Shown piece by piece: positions 1 through 8,086 of a stretch of 64,000 bases of DNA. The stretch covers positions 3,615,740-3,679,739 of the forward strand of contig NZ_LJJC01000004.1 of assembly GCF_001420715.1 (NCBI RefSeq), given 5' to 3'. The stretch comes from Heyndrickxia shackletonii. Its GTDB lineage: Bacteria > Bacillota > Bacilli > Bacillales > Bacillaceae_C. Each line of letters opens with the position of its first letter. Position 1 is the stretch's first letter. Both the position numbers and the translations under genes were made by a program. The notes under the pieces were generated by a model, which saw nothing but the letters and a program-made list of their open reading frames with translations, was not told where the DNA came from and did no database searches.

Positions 1-893
1 CTGGTTAAAATCTCATCTTGTGTCAATCCATAACGATTAATTGCTTCATCTAATACCGCATCCACATAATAAGGATATTTTCCTTTTAAAGGATCTCCCC
101 CAGTGTCTTTTAAAACTAATTTTTCGTTAACTGCTTTTTTATACTGATCATTTGTAATGTAACCATATTTTTTCATGGCTCCCAACACAACATTTCTGCG
201 CTGAATTGCCCGGTCCATATGTTTATATGGATCGAGTGCAGATGGTGCATTAATGATGCCGGCCAATGTTGCTGCTTCACTTAAATCAACATTCTGGACA
301 TCTTTCCCGAAATATTTCTTAGATGCGTTTTGAACACCCCAAGCACCATGTCCAAAAAAGATTTGGTTTAAATACATTTGTAAAATATCATCTTTAGAAT
401 AATATTTTTCAATTTTAACAGCTAAAAAAAGCTCTTCAATTTTACGTCTATATGTTCTTTCCGGGGAAAGAAGTGCATTCTTCGTTAACTGTTGGGTAAT
501 CGTACTTCCCCCGGCCGTAACACCGCCTGCGGCAATGTTTTTGAAAAAGGCGCTTGTCATTCCGCGGATATCGAACCCGCCGTGATCATAAAATCTATGG
601 TCCTCAATTGCAACAACTGCATTTTTCAAATTGTCCGGCACTTGTTTTATGGAGACTCCTTCTGTTCGATTGGCTGATATTTTACTTGCAAGATCCCCAT
701 CTTTATCGTAAATCGCTGTGGATTGTGCTAATCCTTTTTTCAATGAGCCAACATTAACCGTACTGGCAAAATAGGTGAAAAATCCCAAAAATCCTAACAC
801 TACAAGGGATAGTGCCAGCAAGATTATTTGATTCATATGTGCTTTCTTCCATAACCGTTTTACAGCAACCCAAACTGGCTGTAACCGTTTCAT
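1..893 (-). CDS. Class A penicillin-binding protein, transglycosylase part (5' portion, cut by window start)
   Basis: Reading the minus strand from an ATG at 893 gives about 297 codons open to the window edge. The N-terminus has a short basic stretch and one membrane anchor (about residues 20-45), followed by a GT51 peptidoglycan glycosyltransferase domain with the hallmark motifs AIEDHRFYDHGG, GGSTITQQLTKN, the RKIEE segment and YLNQIFFGHGAWGV. The protein should polymerise lipid II outside the membrane; the transpeptidase half lies beyond position 1. The layout resembles PbpF/PBP1A-type enzymes of Bacillus, but which paralogue cannot be decided without the C-terminal half. It is transcribed off the left edge, away from thiT. 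Confidence 0.9.
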   Translation of the reverse strand, partial: MKRLQPVWVAVKRLWKKAHMNQIILLALSLVVLGFLGFFTYFASTVNVGSLKKGLAQSTAIYDKDGDLASKISANRTEGVSIKQVPDNLKNAVVAIEDHRFYDHGGFDIRGMTSAFFKNIAAGGVTAGGSTITQQLTKNALLSPERTYRRKIEELFLAVKIEKYYSKDDILQMYLNQIFFGHGAWGVQNASKKYFGKDVQNVDLSEAATLAGIINAPSALDPYKHMDRAIQRRNVVLGAMKKYGYITNDQYKKAVNEKLVLKDTGGDPLKGKYPYYVDAVLDEAINRYGLTQDEILT

Positions 894-1180
894 GTAGTTC
901 CCTGCTTTCATCATTCATTTGGAATGGAGGAATCACATTCCAATATTTACAAAATAGAGCTGTCTCTATTTCTATGCTAAAGGATATTATGGAACTTGAA
1001 AAAAATCAATGGAAATTTTAAAAACAGTGGCCCCTAACCATTGTCATAGGGCTATAGGTGCTTCGTCGCAAGATTTAGATAACGCACCAGAGGCAGTTCA
1101 GAAGATGATGCCCACTTATCTTTAACGGTTCCGTTAGTTGATTGACGTGAGCTAGTTACTAATTATTTTTTTATGATTAT
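894..1180. other. Intergenic stretch with possible RNA secondary structure
   Basis: There is no convincing reading frame here. The first part should hold the promoter of the penicillin-binding protein gene. From about 1028 to 1150 several complementary arms nest in each other: CTAAC/GTTAG outermost, GGGC/GCCC inside it, then GGTGC/GCACC, plus a small AACGG/CCGTT hairpin. I do not recognise a known riboswitch or small RNA. Confidence 0.3.
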
Positions 1181-1209
1181 ATAAAAAGAAAGGGATAGCT
1201 CCCCTTCTT
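1181..1209 (-). terminator. Rho-independent terminator of thiT
   Basis: On the minus strand, just after the thiT stop, a 10-bp stem (AAGAAGGGGA with TCCCTTTCTT, one G-U pair) closes a GCTA loop and is followed by a T run. Confidence 0.8.
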
Positions 1210-1217
1210 CGTTTCTA

Positions 1218-1811
1218 TTATTTTTTTACATTCTTTACAAGTCTTGGAGCTGTTATTAAAATGAATACAACCAAAATAGAGCTTAAGATAAAGCTTGGCA
1301 ACATATAAGTACCATTATATAAGAATGAATAAAGCGCTACCGGCTGCCCTTTTGGTGCGTAAGATCCAAAGAATACAATTCCTGTATAAAAATGAACGAT
1401 AAATCTTAATATACAACCGACAAATATTCCTATAACTGAAAACGTAATCCATTTCCCTTTTTTTGATTCCTGAATAGCACTACGCACTTGATTTGCAAAA
1501 AGACCTGCAAATCCCAATACTGTAAATGCTACAAAATAATCTAAAATAAGCTGTATTAATACATATACTTTAGAATATCCAATGATAAATTGTAATAATC
1601 CCAATATAAATCCGGTTAATAGTCCGCCTTTTAGTCCCCAACGATATGCCATGATAAAAACCGGAACCATCGCGATAGAAACAGAACCTCCTTCTGGCCA
1701 TATCGCTTGAAAAATAACACTTGATACAAGATCAAGCAAATAAGCAAGTGCTCCTAAAACAGCAACTTCCACAAGAAATAACGTTTTCGTTCTCATTTTC
1801 ATCCTCCCCAT
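1218..1811 (-). CDS. thiT: ThiT, thiamine-specific S component of an ECF transporter
   Basis: This 197-residue, very hydrophobic protein has about six membrane helices. It begins with a short basic N-terminus and contains the family pattern of small residues and aromatics (GGSVSIAMVPVFIMAYRWG). ThiT binds thiamine in the membrane and works with the shared EcfA/A'/T energising module, which is not encoded here. The call is supported by the TPP riboswitch and attenuator directly upstream, so expression should fall when thiamine pyrophosphate is plentiful. The gene is monocistronic, with its own terminator. Length matches the family. Confidence 0.93.
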   Translation of the reverse strand: MGRMKMRTKTLFLVEVAVLGALAYLLDLVSSVIFQAIWPEGGSVSIAMVPVFIMAYRWGLKGGLLTGFILGLLQFIIGYSKVYVLIQLILDYFVAFTVLGFAGLFANQVRSAIQESKKGKWITFSVIGIFVGCILRFIVHFYTGIVFFGSYAPKGQPVALYSFLYNGTYMLPSFILSSILVVFILITAPRLVKNVKK

Positions 1812-1882
1812 TCCCTAATACTTCATTATGAACTGACTGCCCTATTAGGGACCGGGATGAATAAAACCTCTATATTGCTATA

Positions 1883-1931
1883 AATAAAAAAGCAATACAG
1901 GACGGTTTTTAGGAAGTCCTTGTATTGCTCA
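1883..1931 (-). terminator. Attenuator terminator of the TPP riboswitch
   Basis: Between the riboswitch and thiT, the minus strand holds a long stem: GCAATACAAGGAC pairs with GTCCTGTATTGC with one bulge, followed by TTTTTT. It is the expression platform that stops transcription when the aptamer is bound. Confidence 0.85.
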
Positions 1932-1940
1932 TTCCATCAA

Positions 1941-2030
1941 ACCACAGTCCCTGCGCTAGCATTATCTAACAGGTTCATAGGGTCAGAACTCAGTCGTTCA
2001 CTCTCAGCCATATCGGCTCCCCTTGTGGGA
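1941..2030 (-). promoter_or_regulatory. TPP (THI-box) riboswitch
   Basis: The minus strand carries the conserved thi-box blocks in order: GGGGAGCC, GGCTGAGA, a GACCC segment, GAACCTG, then TAGATAATGCTAGCGCAGGGA in which the first 20 bases are the classical core. The P1 arms are CCACA and TGTGG. The element lies about 130 bases upstream of thiT and ahead of an intrinsic terminator, as expected for transcriptional attenuation by thiamine pyrophosphate. Confidence 0.95.
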
Positions 2031-2220
2031 ATATTCATTTTTACCTTCTTGAATATACTACGAAACTATACATTTGACAATCATTTTTACTTTATTCTCC
2101 ATTTATTTAAGAAAAGTAGTAAATTCATTAAAATAACTTGGAAAGTGTTTGATAATTTTGATATATTTAAAATAAAACACTTATGTTCTCTAAAGTAACG
2201 TTTTTTTAGGGGGTGACAAA

Positions 2221-3330
2221 ATGATTCCGTTAAAAGATGTTGTTATAGATTTTCTGGAAGATTGTCGTGAGCGAATCTTATCCCAATGGAATAACAAAAT
2301 ATTAATAAGCGAAAAAGATCCCTTTAAAGAAGGTGTGCTTTTAAATGGCCAATTTATGTACGATATTGTTTTGAAGGCCATCTCAATGCCAAAAAATCAA
2401 ATTGATCAGCTATTAAAACCGTTATCAGAAAAAGTTGCAGAAGAAAGAAAAAATGCCAATATTAATATTGGTGAATTTGTTTATAATGTTAATTTGGGAC
2501 GTACTATCATTTTCAAGAATTTATGCTCCCTGCATACGGAGTGGAATAAACTGCAGCCTTCCTTAGATAAGGTAAACTACACTTTTGATCAATTTCTTTA
2601 TTACGCTGTTTCCAAGTATTCTGAAACACAGGATATGATTATTAAAGAAAAAAATCAATATATTTCTTCGACACATCAAGATCGGTTAACACTTCTGGGA
2701 CAAATGACTTCCAGTTTTGTTCATGAATTCCGTAACCCGCTAACATCTATTCACGGTTTCGTTCAATTATTAAGAGCAGATTACCCTGAGATTCCTTATT
2801 TGGACATCATTTCCAATGAGCTTGAACAATTAAAGTTTAGTATTTCACAATTTTTGATGCTATCAAAAAAGGAAATTATCGAAAATAAAAAAACAACTGT
2901 TTTGCTCAATGATTTAATTGAACAAGTATTATCATTTTTATATCCTCGAATATTAGAAGTGAATGTAGAGGTACAAAAGGAATACAAAGAAAATTATAGC
3001 ATTTTAGGTTATCATGATGAGATCAAACAGGTGCTTGTTAATATTATTTTTAATGCGATAGATGTTTTATTAAATATAGAACACCCAATTATTCGGATTA
3101 AATTAGATAAACAAGACTCATTTGTATCGTTAGAAATAGCTAATAATGGTCCAAAAATTCCTGAAAGCTTAATAGATCATATTTTTGAACCATTTGTTTC
3201 ACAAAAGGAAAGCGGAACCGGGTTAGGGCTTTATGTATGCAAAAATACTATAGAAAAGCATGGCGGAATATTAACGTGTCATTCAACGGATGAATGGACT
3301 GTATTTAAGATCCTACTTCCACATACATAA
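2221..3330 (+). CDS. Sporulation-type sensor histidine kinase (HisK_N / HisKA / HATPase)
   Basis: The 369-residue soluble kinase has no membrane segment. Residues 1-145 form an all-helical N-terminal domain resembling the HisK_N sensor domain seen in Bacillus kinases. The H-box holds the phospho-acceptor His168 (HEFRNPLTSIHGF), very like the KinA-KinE sporulation kinases. The catalytic domain shows the N box (NIIFNAIDV), a G1-like stretch (IANNGPKIP) and GTGLGLYVCKN. It starts at ATG after a strong GGGGGTG site. No response regulator is adjacent, so it probably feeds a phosphorelay such as Spo0F/Spo0A; that link is inference. The upstream region is AT-rich. Confidence 0.85.
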   Translation: MIPLKDVVIDFLEDCRERILSQWNNKILISEKDPFKEGVLLNGQFMYDIVLKAISMPKNQIDQLLKPLSEKVAEERKNANINIGEFVYNVNLGRTIIFKNLCSLHTEWNKLQPSLDKVNYTFDQFLYYAVSKYSETQDMIIKEKNQYISSTHQDRLTLLGQMTSSFVHEFRNPLTSIHGFVQLLRADYPEIPYLDIISNELEQLKFSISQFLMLSKKEIIENKKTTVLLNDLIEQVLSFLYPRILEVNVEVQKEYKENYSILGYHDEIKQVLVNIIFNAIDVLLNIEHPIIRIKLDKQDSFVSLEIANNGPKIPESLIDHIFEPFVSQKESGTGLGLYVCKNTIEKHGGILTCHSTDEWTVFKILLPHT

Positions 3331-3365
3331 CAACTTTTAGAAGCATCCATATACATACTGTTAAA

Positions 3366-3402
3366 GTAAAGAACTCTCCCGAAATTGGAAGAGTTTCTTT
3401 GT
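3366..3402. terminator. Bidirectional terminator between the kinase and the Gly/Tyr-rich gene
   Basis: AAAGAACTCTCCC and GGAAGAGTTTCTTT pair with one bulge, with A-rich and T-rich flanks, between two convergent genes. Confidence 0.7.
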
Positions 3403-3423
3403 TCATATAAATCCAGCAATATA

Positions 3424-3696
3424 TTACCAAAAAAAGAAAGGTAAAAAGGCCAAGGCTCCAATTGCACCTAATGCTATTCCTGCACCGAAGCCCCAACCCC
3501 AGCCCCAGCCCCAATATGGATAACCATATCCACCATAAAATGGATATGCGTAACCTCCATATCCTCCTGGAAGAGGTCTTAAATATACCATCCTATTATC
3601 TACTCGATGAATTATTCCCCGATGAATTCTTCCGTCTTTTGTACGAATTTCAACGGGTCTTCCGATCCCACGCTGACACATATGATAGTAATTCAA
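3424..3696 (-). CDS. Small Gly/Tyr/Trp-rich protein, probably spore-associated
   Basis: The 90-residue product starts at TTG, chosen because GGAGGTG lies six bases upstream. Residues 1-43 look like a compact Sm-like strand pattern (GRPVEIRTKDGRIHRGIIHRV). A Gly/Tyr/Trp repeat region follows (GGYGYPYWGWGWGWG), then a hydrophobic C-terminus ending in FLPFFFW. Composition of this kind is typical of small coat or exosporium proteins of bacilli, and another small spore-type gene (yjcZ family) lies just upstream. I do not recognise a named family, so the spore role is inference from composition and neighbourhood. Confidence 0.7.
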   Translation of the reverse strand: MNYYHMCQRGIGRPVEIRTKDGRIHRGIIHRVDNRMVYLRPLPGGYGGYAYPFYGGYGYPYWGWGWGWGFGAGIALGAIGALAFLPFFFW

Positions 3697-3903
3697 TTGT
3701 GTTCACCTCCATTAAATTCCTACACTTTAGTGTATGGAGATTTATATTTTTTGAGATGGACAATCGTACAGGGCCATCGCTTAATTTTCTTATGTAATTT
3801 ATGACAAGGTTCTAGCAAATAACTGCCTTGGTCGTCCCGCTTTTCATTTCGGGTACTATAATTCATTAAAATAACAATTTAAGCATTTAACCTTCTTAAA
3901 AAA

Positions 3904-3944
3904 AGAATATCCCTTTCCTGCTAAATGTGGAAAAGGGATATTCC
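3904..3944 (-). terminator. Terminator of the yjcZ-type gene
   Basis: On the minus strand GAATATCCCTTTTCC pairs with GGAAAGGGATATTC and is followed by TTTTTTT. Confidence 0.85.
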
Positions 3945-3950
3945 GGTTAC

Positions 3951-4094
3951 CTAGTATACATAAGCTGCACCAACGATAATAAGAAGAATAAACAACACCA
4001 CGATTAACGCGAATCCACGTCCAGCTCCAAAACCGACACCGTAGCCATATCCAGGATATCCATAGCCGTATCCATATCCGCCGCATCCACACAT
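3951..4094 (-). CDS. YjcZ-family small sporulation protein
   Basis: This 47-residue gene is in a frame that longer spurious frames overlap. It begins [19 protein letters not shown] and ends with the very conserved membrane segment [20 protein letters not shown] followed by Y. That pattern is diagnostic of the YjcZ/SscA-like small sporulation proteins of bacilli, which associate with the forespore or coat. The start is supported by a near-perfect AAGGAGGTGAT site seven bases upstream, and the gene has its own strong terminator. The precise function of the family is poorly known. Confidence 0.9.
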   Translation of the reverse strand: MCGCGGYGYGYGYPGYGYGVGFGAGRGFALIVVLFILLIIVGAAYVY

Positions 4095-4201
4095 AAAGTA
4101 TCACCTCCTTAAAAAGGAGTTCAATAATATTTCTAATGAAATACATTATTCATTATTGAACCAATTGTTATGGGCTTTTGATTATTTTATAGACAAAAAT
4201 A

Positions 4202-4852
4202 TTATTTATTGACAGGCACTTCTTCGTGGATAGCCGCATAACCAATTTCATGCATTTTTCTTGCAAGCTCTCGATGTCCATCATTATTTGGATAGAGTAA
4301 ATCTCTTGTGCACCACTTTTCTTCCTCACCTTTAAAATACTGATGAATATTTAAAGCATATATAGGTGGTTTTCTTGCCATAGATTCCATATACCGATTA
4401 AAGTTTTTAATCCATTTTTCTGCGTTTTCATCCTCAGGATACGGATTATGGAGACCCAAAATGATCAACATATATTTGTCATTCTGCTCGGATTTCATGT
4501 CCTTTATCTTTTGAACAATATCATCAATATTACTCTTGCAAGTCTTTAATGATCGAAAGAACTCCGTCTCATTTTTGTTCTCCTTATACTTATTCATAGC
4601 ATCGATATAATCTTGATGCCCTGCAGAAAGTACAATGATGCCACTGTCTTTCATTGCATCTTTTACCCGCTTTTCCTCTAAAAGCGTATAGATGTCATTA
4701 GAACGATAGGTTGAGCGAGCAATACTAGTAACAGAGACTCTCTCCTTCAACACTTCTTCTGCCATTCTCGCATGTCTATGAATAAATCCTGGTGACAAAA
4801 ATGATGCCCCTATCCCTGAACATAAACCATCGCCTATTGCCAGATACCTCAT
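4202..4852 (-). CDS. SGNH/GDSL hydrolase-like protein with degenerate catalytic residues
   Basis: I place the start at the ATG at 4852 (216 residues), because a run of eight G just upstream serves as the ribosome binding site; a TTG at 4870 would put that run inside the gene. The fold signature is present: RYLAIGDGLCSGIGA at the N-terminus, VLSAGHQDYI in the block III position, and DLLYPNNDGHRELA near the end. The nucleophile position of GDSL reads GDG, and the catalytic His of the usual DxxH reads Tyr (DLLY). It resembles spore lipases of the LipC/YcsK kind in layout, but is probably not a classical esterase. Confidence 0.75.
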   Translation of the reverse strand: MRYLAIGDGLCSGIGASFLSPGFIHRHARMAEEVLKERVSVTSIARSTYRSNDIYTLLEEKRVKDAMKDSGIIVLSAGHQDYIDAMNKYKENKNETEFFRSLKTCKSNIDDIVQKIKDMKSEQNDKYMLIILGLHNPYPEDENAEKWIKNFNRYMESMARKPPIYALNIHQYFKGEEEKWCTRDLLYPNNDGHRELARKMHEIGYAAIHEEVPVNK

Positions 4853-4977
4853 CATTACCCCCCCCAACAAAAACTATGATAAATATCCTTATTCATTAGT
4901 ATTCATTTTTCAGCGGATGGTCACTGGGTTCGATAAAAATAGGCGGATAAGGTAATCTACTCTGAATGGGAAAAATA

Positions 4978-5010
4978 AAAAAGGAGAAACTACCAATGTT
5001 TCTCCCTTTA
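4978..5010 (-). terminator. Terminator at the end of the opp operon
   Basis: Minus strand AAAGGGAGAAAC and GTTTCTCCTTT form a stem around a 7-base loop, followed by TTTATTTTT. Confidence 0.8.
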
Positions 5011-5014
5011 CTAA

Positions 5015-5983
5015 TTATTCATATAAATGACAAGCCACAAAATGGTTTGGTTTCGCCTCTACCCAGTTTGGTGTTTTTATAGAACAAATATCCATCGCTT
5101 TAGGACATCTAGTACGAAATCTGCATCCGCTCGGAGGATTCACAGGATTTGGTACATCCCCTTTTAGAATAATCCGTTCTCTTTGCCTTTCCAATTTAGG
5201 GTCAGGAAGCGGGATTGCAGATAAAAGTGCTTGGGTGTATGGGTGTAGCGGATTATCATACAATTCCTCACTTTCCGTAAGTTCCATTATATGGCCTAAA
5301 TACATTACAGCAATTCTATCACTAATATGTTTTACCATGGATAAATCATGAGCAATAAATAAGTACGTTAATCCTTTTTCTTCTTGCAGGTTTTTCAGTA
5401 AATTAACAATTTGCGCTTGGATGGAAACATCTAATGCGGCAATAGGCTCATCTGCAACAATAAATTGCGGATCGACTGCTAATGCTCTTGCAATTCCTAC
5501 CCGTTGTCTTTGACCACCACTGAATTCATGTGGGTATCGATTAGCGTGGTTCTGATTTAGACCTACCAGTTCCAATAACTCTAATACCCGAGTCCTTCGT
5601 TCCATCCCGCTCATATTTGGATGGTGGATAAGCAACCCTTCAGAAATAATTTCTAATACAGTCATACGAGGATTTAACGAGGAATACGGGTCTTGATATA
5701 TCATTTGCATATTTTTATGGATAAACTTCTTGTCCGCTTTTCCTTTTCTGTCCCCCAATTCTTCACCAGCAAATATAACTCGGCCGGAAGTTGGAGTATA
5801 GAGCTGGATAAGCGTTCTGCCAACTGTGGACTTCCCGCATCCTGATTCTCCTACTAATCCCAGTGTTTCCCCTTTATATATGGTGAAACTAATTTCGTCT
5901 ACAGCGTGTAATGTTTTGTTTTTGCCAATGGAAAAATGTTTAGACACATTTTCAACCTCAATTAATGGTTTCAAGTTTTGCAT
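5015..5983 (-). CDS. oppF: OppF-type oligopeptide ABC transporter ATPase
   Basis: The 322-residue cytoplasmic ATPase shows Walker A GESGCGKST at residues 45-53, a Q-loop (MIYQDPYSSLNPR), the signature SGGQRQRVGIARA, Walker B FIVADEP and the H-loop (FIAHDLSMV). The C-terminus carries the oligopeptide/dipeptide extension with a cysteine cluster (GCRFRTRCPKAMDIC) that in this family binds an iron-sulfur cluster. It is the last gene of oppA-oppB-oppC-oppD-oppF; its ATG overlaps the end of oppD by one base, implying translational coupling. Peptide uptake is sure at family level; the peptide length preference is not visible. Confidence 0.93.
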   Translation of the reverse strand: MQNLKPLIEVENVSKHFSIGKNKTLHAVDEISFTIYKGETLGLVGESGCGKSTVGRTLIQLYTPTSGRVIFAGEELGDRKGKADKKFIHKNMQMIYQDPYSSLNPRMTVLEIISEGLLIHHPNMSGMERRTRVLELLELVGLNQNHANRYPHEFSGGQRQRVGIARALAVDPQFIVADEPIAALDVSIQAQIVNLLKNLQEEKGLTYLFIAHDLSMVKHISDRIAVMYLGHIMELTESEELYDNPLHPYTQALLSAIPLPDPKLERQRERIILKGDVPNPVNPPSGCRFRTRCPKAMDICSIKTPNWVEAKPNHFVACHLYE

Positions 5984-7002
5984 TAGTATGTACCTCCAAT
6001 GCCTACAGGCTGTAGTTCCTTAGGTGTCCTCTCATCCTGGAGCCAGCATGCAACAGAGTGCCCATTTGTTCCCTCCGATGTACCAGGTGCAAAATAATGA
6101 CATACCTTCATTGTATAAGGGCATCTTGGAGCAAATGGACATCCCGCTCCAAGACTTGCTAAATCTGGAGGAGATCCAGGAATCGGAATTAATGGTTTCG
6201 TACGATCTTCATGAAGCTTTGGCATTGATTGCAGTAAGCCCATTGTATATGGGTGCTGAGGAGTATAAAAGATCTCTTCTACCGTCCCCATCTCAACGAT
6301 TTCTCCTGCATACATAACAGCTACGCGATCTGCCATATTTGCAACGACACCAAGATCATGGGTAATAATAATAATGGAGGCCCCTGTTTTTTTCTGCAAT
6401 GCTTTCATTAATTCTAGTATTTGTGCTTGTATTGTTACATCTAAGGCGGTTGTCGGTTCATCTGCAATTAATATTTTCGGATTGCAAGCTAAAGCCATAG
6501 CAATCACTACCCGTTGTCTCATTCCACCAGAATATTGGTGCGGATAAGAATCCAGACGTTCTTCCGCGTTTGGAATGCCAACCAATTTGAGCATTTCAAT
6601 TGCTTTTATTCTTGCTTGTTGGTTTGTGAGATTCTGATGTTTTTTCAGCCCTTCGATAATTTGCTTGCCTATTTTCATTGTAGGATTAAGAGCGGTCATA
6701 GGATCTTGAAAAACCATGGAAATTTGTGAACCTCTTATTTGTTGGACCTTCCTGATTGGCATATCTAGCAAATCATGATTCTCGTAATTGATTTTACCGG
6801 AAGTAATTCTTGCATTTTGTTTCGGTAATAAACGCATGATAGCTTTTGCTGTTACTGATTTTCCCGATCCAGATTCTCCGACTATTGCTAACGTTTCGCC
6901 TTTATTTAATGTGAAATTCACACCCCTGACAGCATTAACCACACCATTTTGCGTGTGGAAGGAAACATGTAAATCCTCCACTTCTAAAATATGGTCCTTC
7001 AT
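5983..7002 (-). CDS. oppD: OppD-type oligopeptide ABC transporter ATPase
   Basis: The 339-residue ATPase partners OppF. It has Walker A GESGSGKSV at residues 42-50, the signature YSGGMRQRVVIAMALA, Walker B ILIADEPTTALD, the switch His in IITHDLGVV, and the C-terminal cysteine-containing motif (GAGCPFAPRCPYTMKVC). It lies 13 bases after oppC and overlaps oppF, so the five genes form one operon that drives import of peptides caught by OppA. Confidence 0.93.
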   Translation of the reverse strand: MKDHILEVEDLHVSFHTQNGVVNAVRGVNFTLNKGETLAIVGESGSGKSVTAKAIMRLLPKQNARITSGKINYENHDLLDMPIRKVQQIRGSQISMVFQDPMTALNPTMKIGKQIIEGLKKHQNLTNQQARIKAIEMLKLVGIPNAEERLDSYPHQYSGGMRQRVVIAMALACNPKILIADEPTTALDVTIQAQILELMKALQKKTGASIIIITHDLGVVANMADRVAVMYAGEIVEMGTVEEIFYTPQHPYTMGLLQSMPKLHEDRTKPLIPIPGSPPDLASLGAGCPFAPRCPYTMKVCHYFAPGTSEGTNGHSVACWLQDERTPKELQPVGIGGTY

Positions 7003-7015
7003 ACAATGGCCTCCT

Positions 7016-8086
7016 CTATTTTCTCATCTTCGGATCCAGCGCATCTCTAAGTCCGTCCCCTAAAAGATTAAAACTTATCATGATAGCACTTATCACTACC
7101 GCTGGAAAAATAAGCTTGTAGGTAAAAAAGCGCATCCCTTTATATCCATCTTCAATTAAAACACCAAGCGATGCCAGCGGCGCTTGCAAGCCAAGGCCAA
7201 TGAAGCTTAAAAACGCCTCAAAAAATATGGCTGTAGGAATAGTAAACGTCAAGGTTACAATAATAGGTCCCATAACATTTGGAAGCAGATGTTTCCCTAT
7301 TAATCTCCCATTAGAGGCCCCCAATGTACGGGAAGCCAGTACAAATTCCTGTCCTTTTAATTGTAGAACTTGTCCCCGAACGACCCTGGCCATTCCTACC
7401 CAACCTGTGATAATCATTGCTAAAATAATGGACGTGATACCAGGTTCCAGTATCAGGATAAAGAGAATAATCACGATTAAATTCGGGATCCCTACTAATA
7501 CTTCGATAATTCTTTGCATAAAATTATCTACCTTACCGCCATAAAAAGCGGAAATTCCTCCATATAAGACACCAATAAATAGGTCGAGTAAGGCAGCTAC
7601 TAACGCGATAAATAAGGATATTTGCGTCCCCTTCCAAACCCTTGTCCATAAATCCCTGCCAAATTCATCTGTCCCAAACCAATGGTTGGATTTGATATTT
7701 CTTTTTTTATACTGATCAATGCCATGGACATCTTTACCGTTAAAACCAAGCCATTCCAATCCAGATATTTTCGGAGGCAAATTTGTATGGGCGATATTTT
7801 GTTGTTTATACGTGTAACCGCTAATTTGCGGTCCAATAAGAGCCAGCATAATCATTAAGACTAATATAATAAGAGAAATAACAGATCCCTTATTTTTTAA
7901 AAGCCTGCCCATGGCCTCCTTCCAAAAAGTTACCGGCGGAGATAATATTTCATCCTGCTTATTTACATCCATAGGTGCAGCTACAAAAAGATCATCCGTA
8001 ATTTCTGTTGGTATCGAGTTATTGCCAAAATGTTTTGTATTTTCAATCGGGAGGGATGTTTTATTATTATTAATTTCTAGATTCAT
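7016..8086 (-). CDS. oppC: OppC-type peptide ABC transporter permease
   Basis: The 356-residue membrane protein has a roughly 60-residue hydrophilic N-terminal extension that makes it longer than many OppC proteins. A first transmembrane helix follows (VISLIILVLMIMLALIG), then a periplasm-side loop with the family motif HWFGTDEFGRDLWTRVW, and five further helices with the EAA-type loop (ASRTLGASNGRLIGKHLLPN) that docks the ATPases. It overlaps oppB by four bases. Confidence 0.92.
   Translation of the reverse strand: MNLEINNNKTSLPIENTKHFGNNSIPTEITDDLFVAAPMDVNKQDEILSPPVTFWKEAMGRLLKNKGSVISLIILVLMIMLALIGPQISGYTYKQQNIAHTNLPPKISGLEWLGFNGKDVHGIDQYKKRNIKSNHWFGTDEFGRDLWTRVWKGTQISLFIALVAALLDLFIGVLYGGISAFYGGKVDNFMQRIIEVLVGIPNLIVIILFILILEPGITSIILAMIITGWVGMARVVRGQVLQLKGQEFVLASRTLGASNGRLIGKHLLPNVMGPIIVTLTFTIPTAIFFEAFLSFIGLGLQAPLASLGVLIEDGYKGMRFFTYKLIFPAVVISAIMISFNLLGDGLRDALDPKMRK

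Noticed and set aside
812-1021. 69-codon plus-strand frame over the start of the penicillin-binding protein gene
   Set aside because: Overlaps the real gene on the other strand and has no ribosome binding site or recognisable domain.
3856-4146. 96-codon minus-strand frame over the yjcZ-type gene
   Set aside because: Trp/Arg-rich product of another frame. The short frame 3951-4094 has the strong ribosome binding site and the family sequence.
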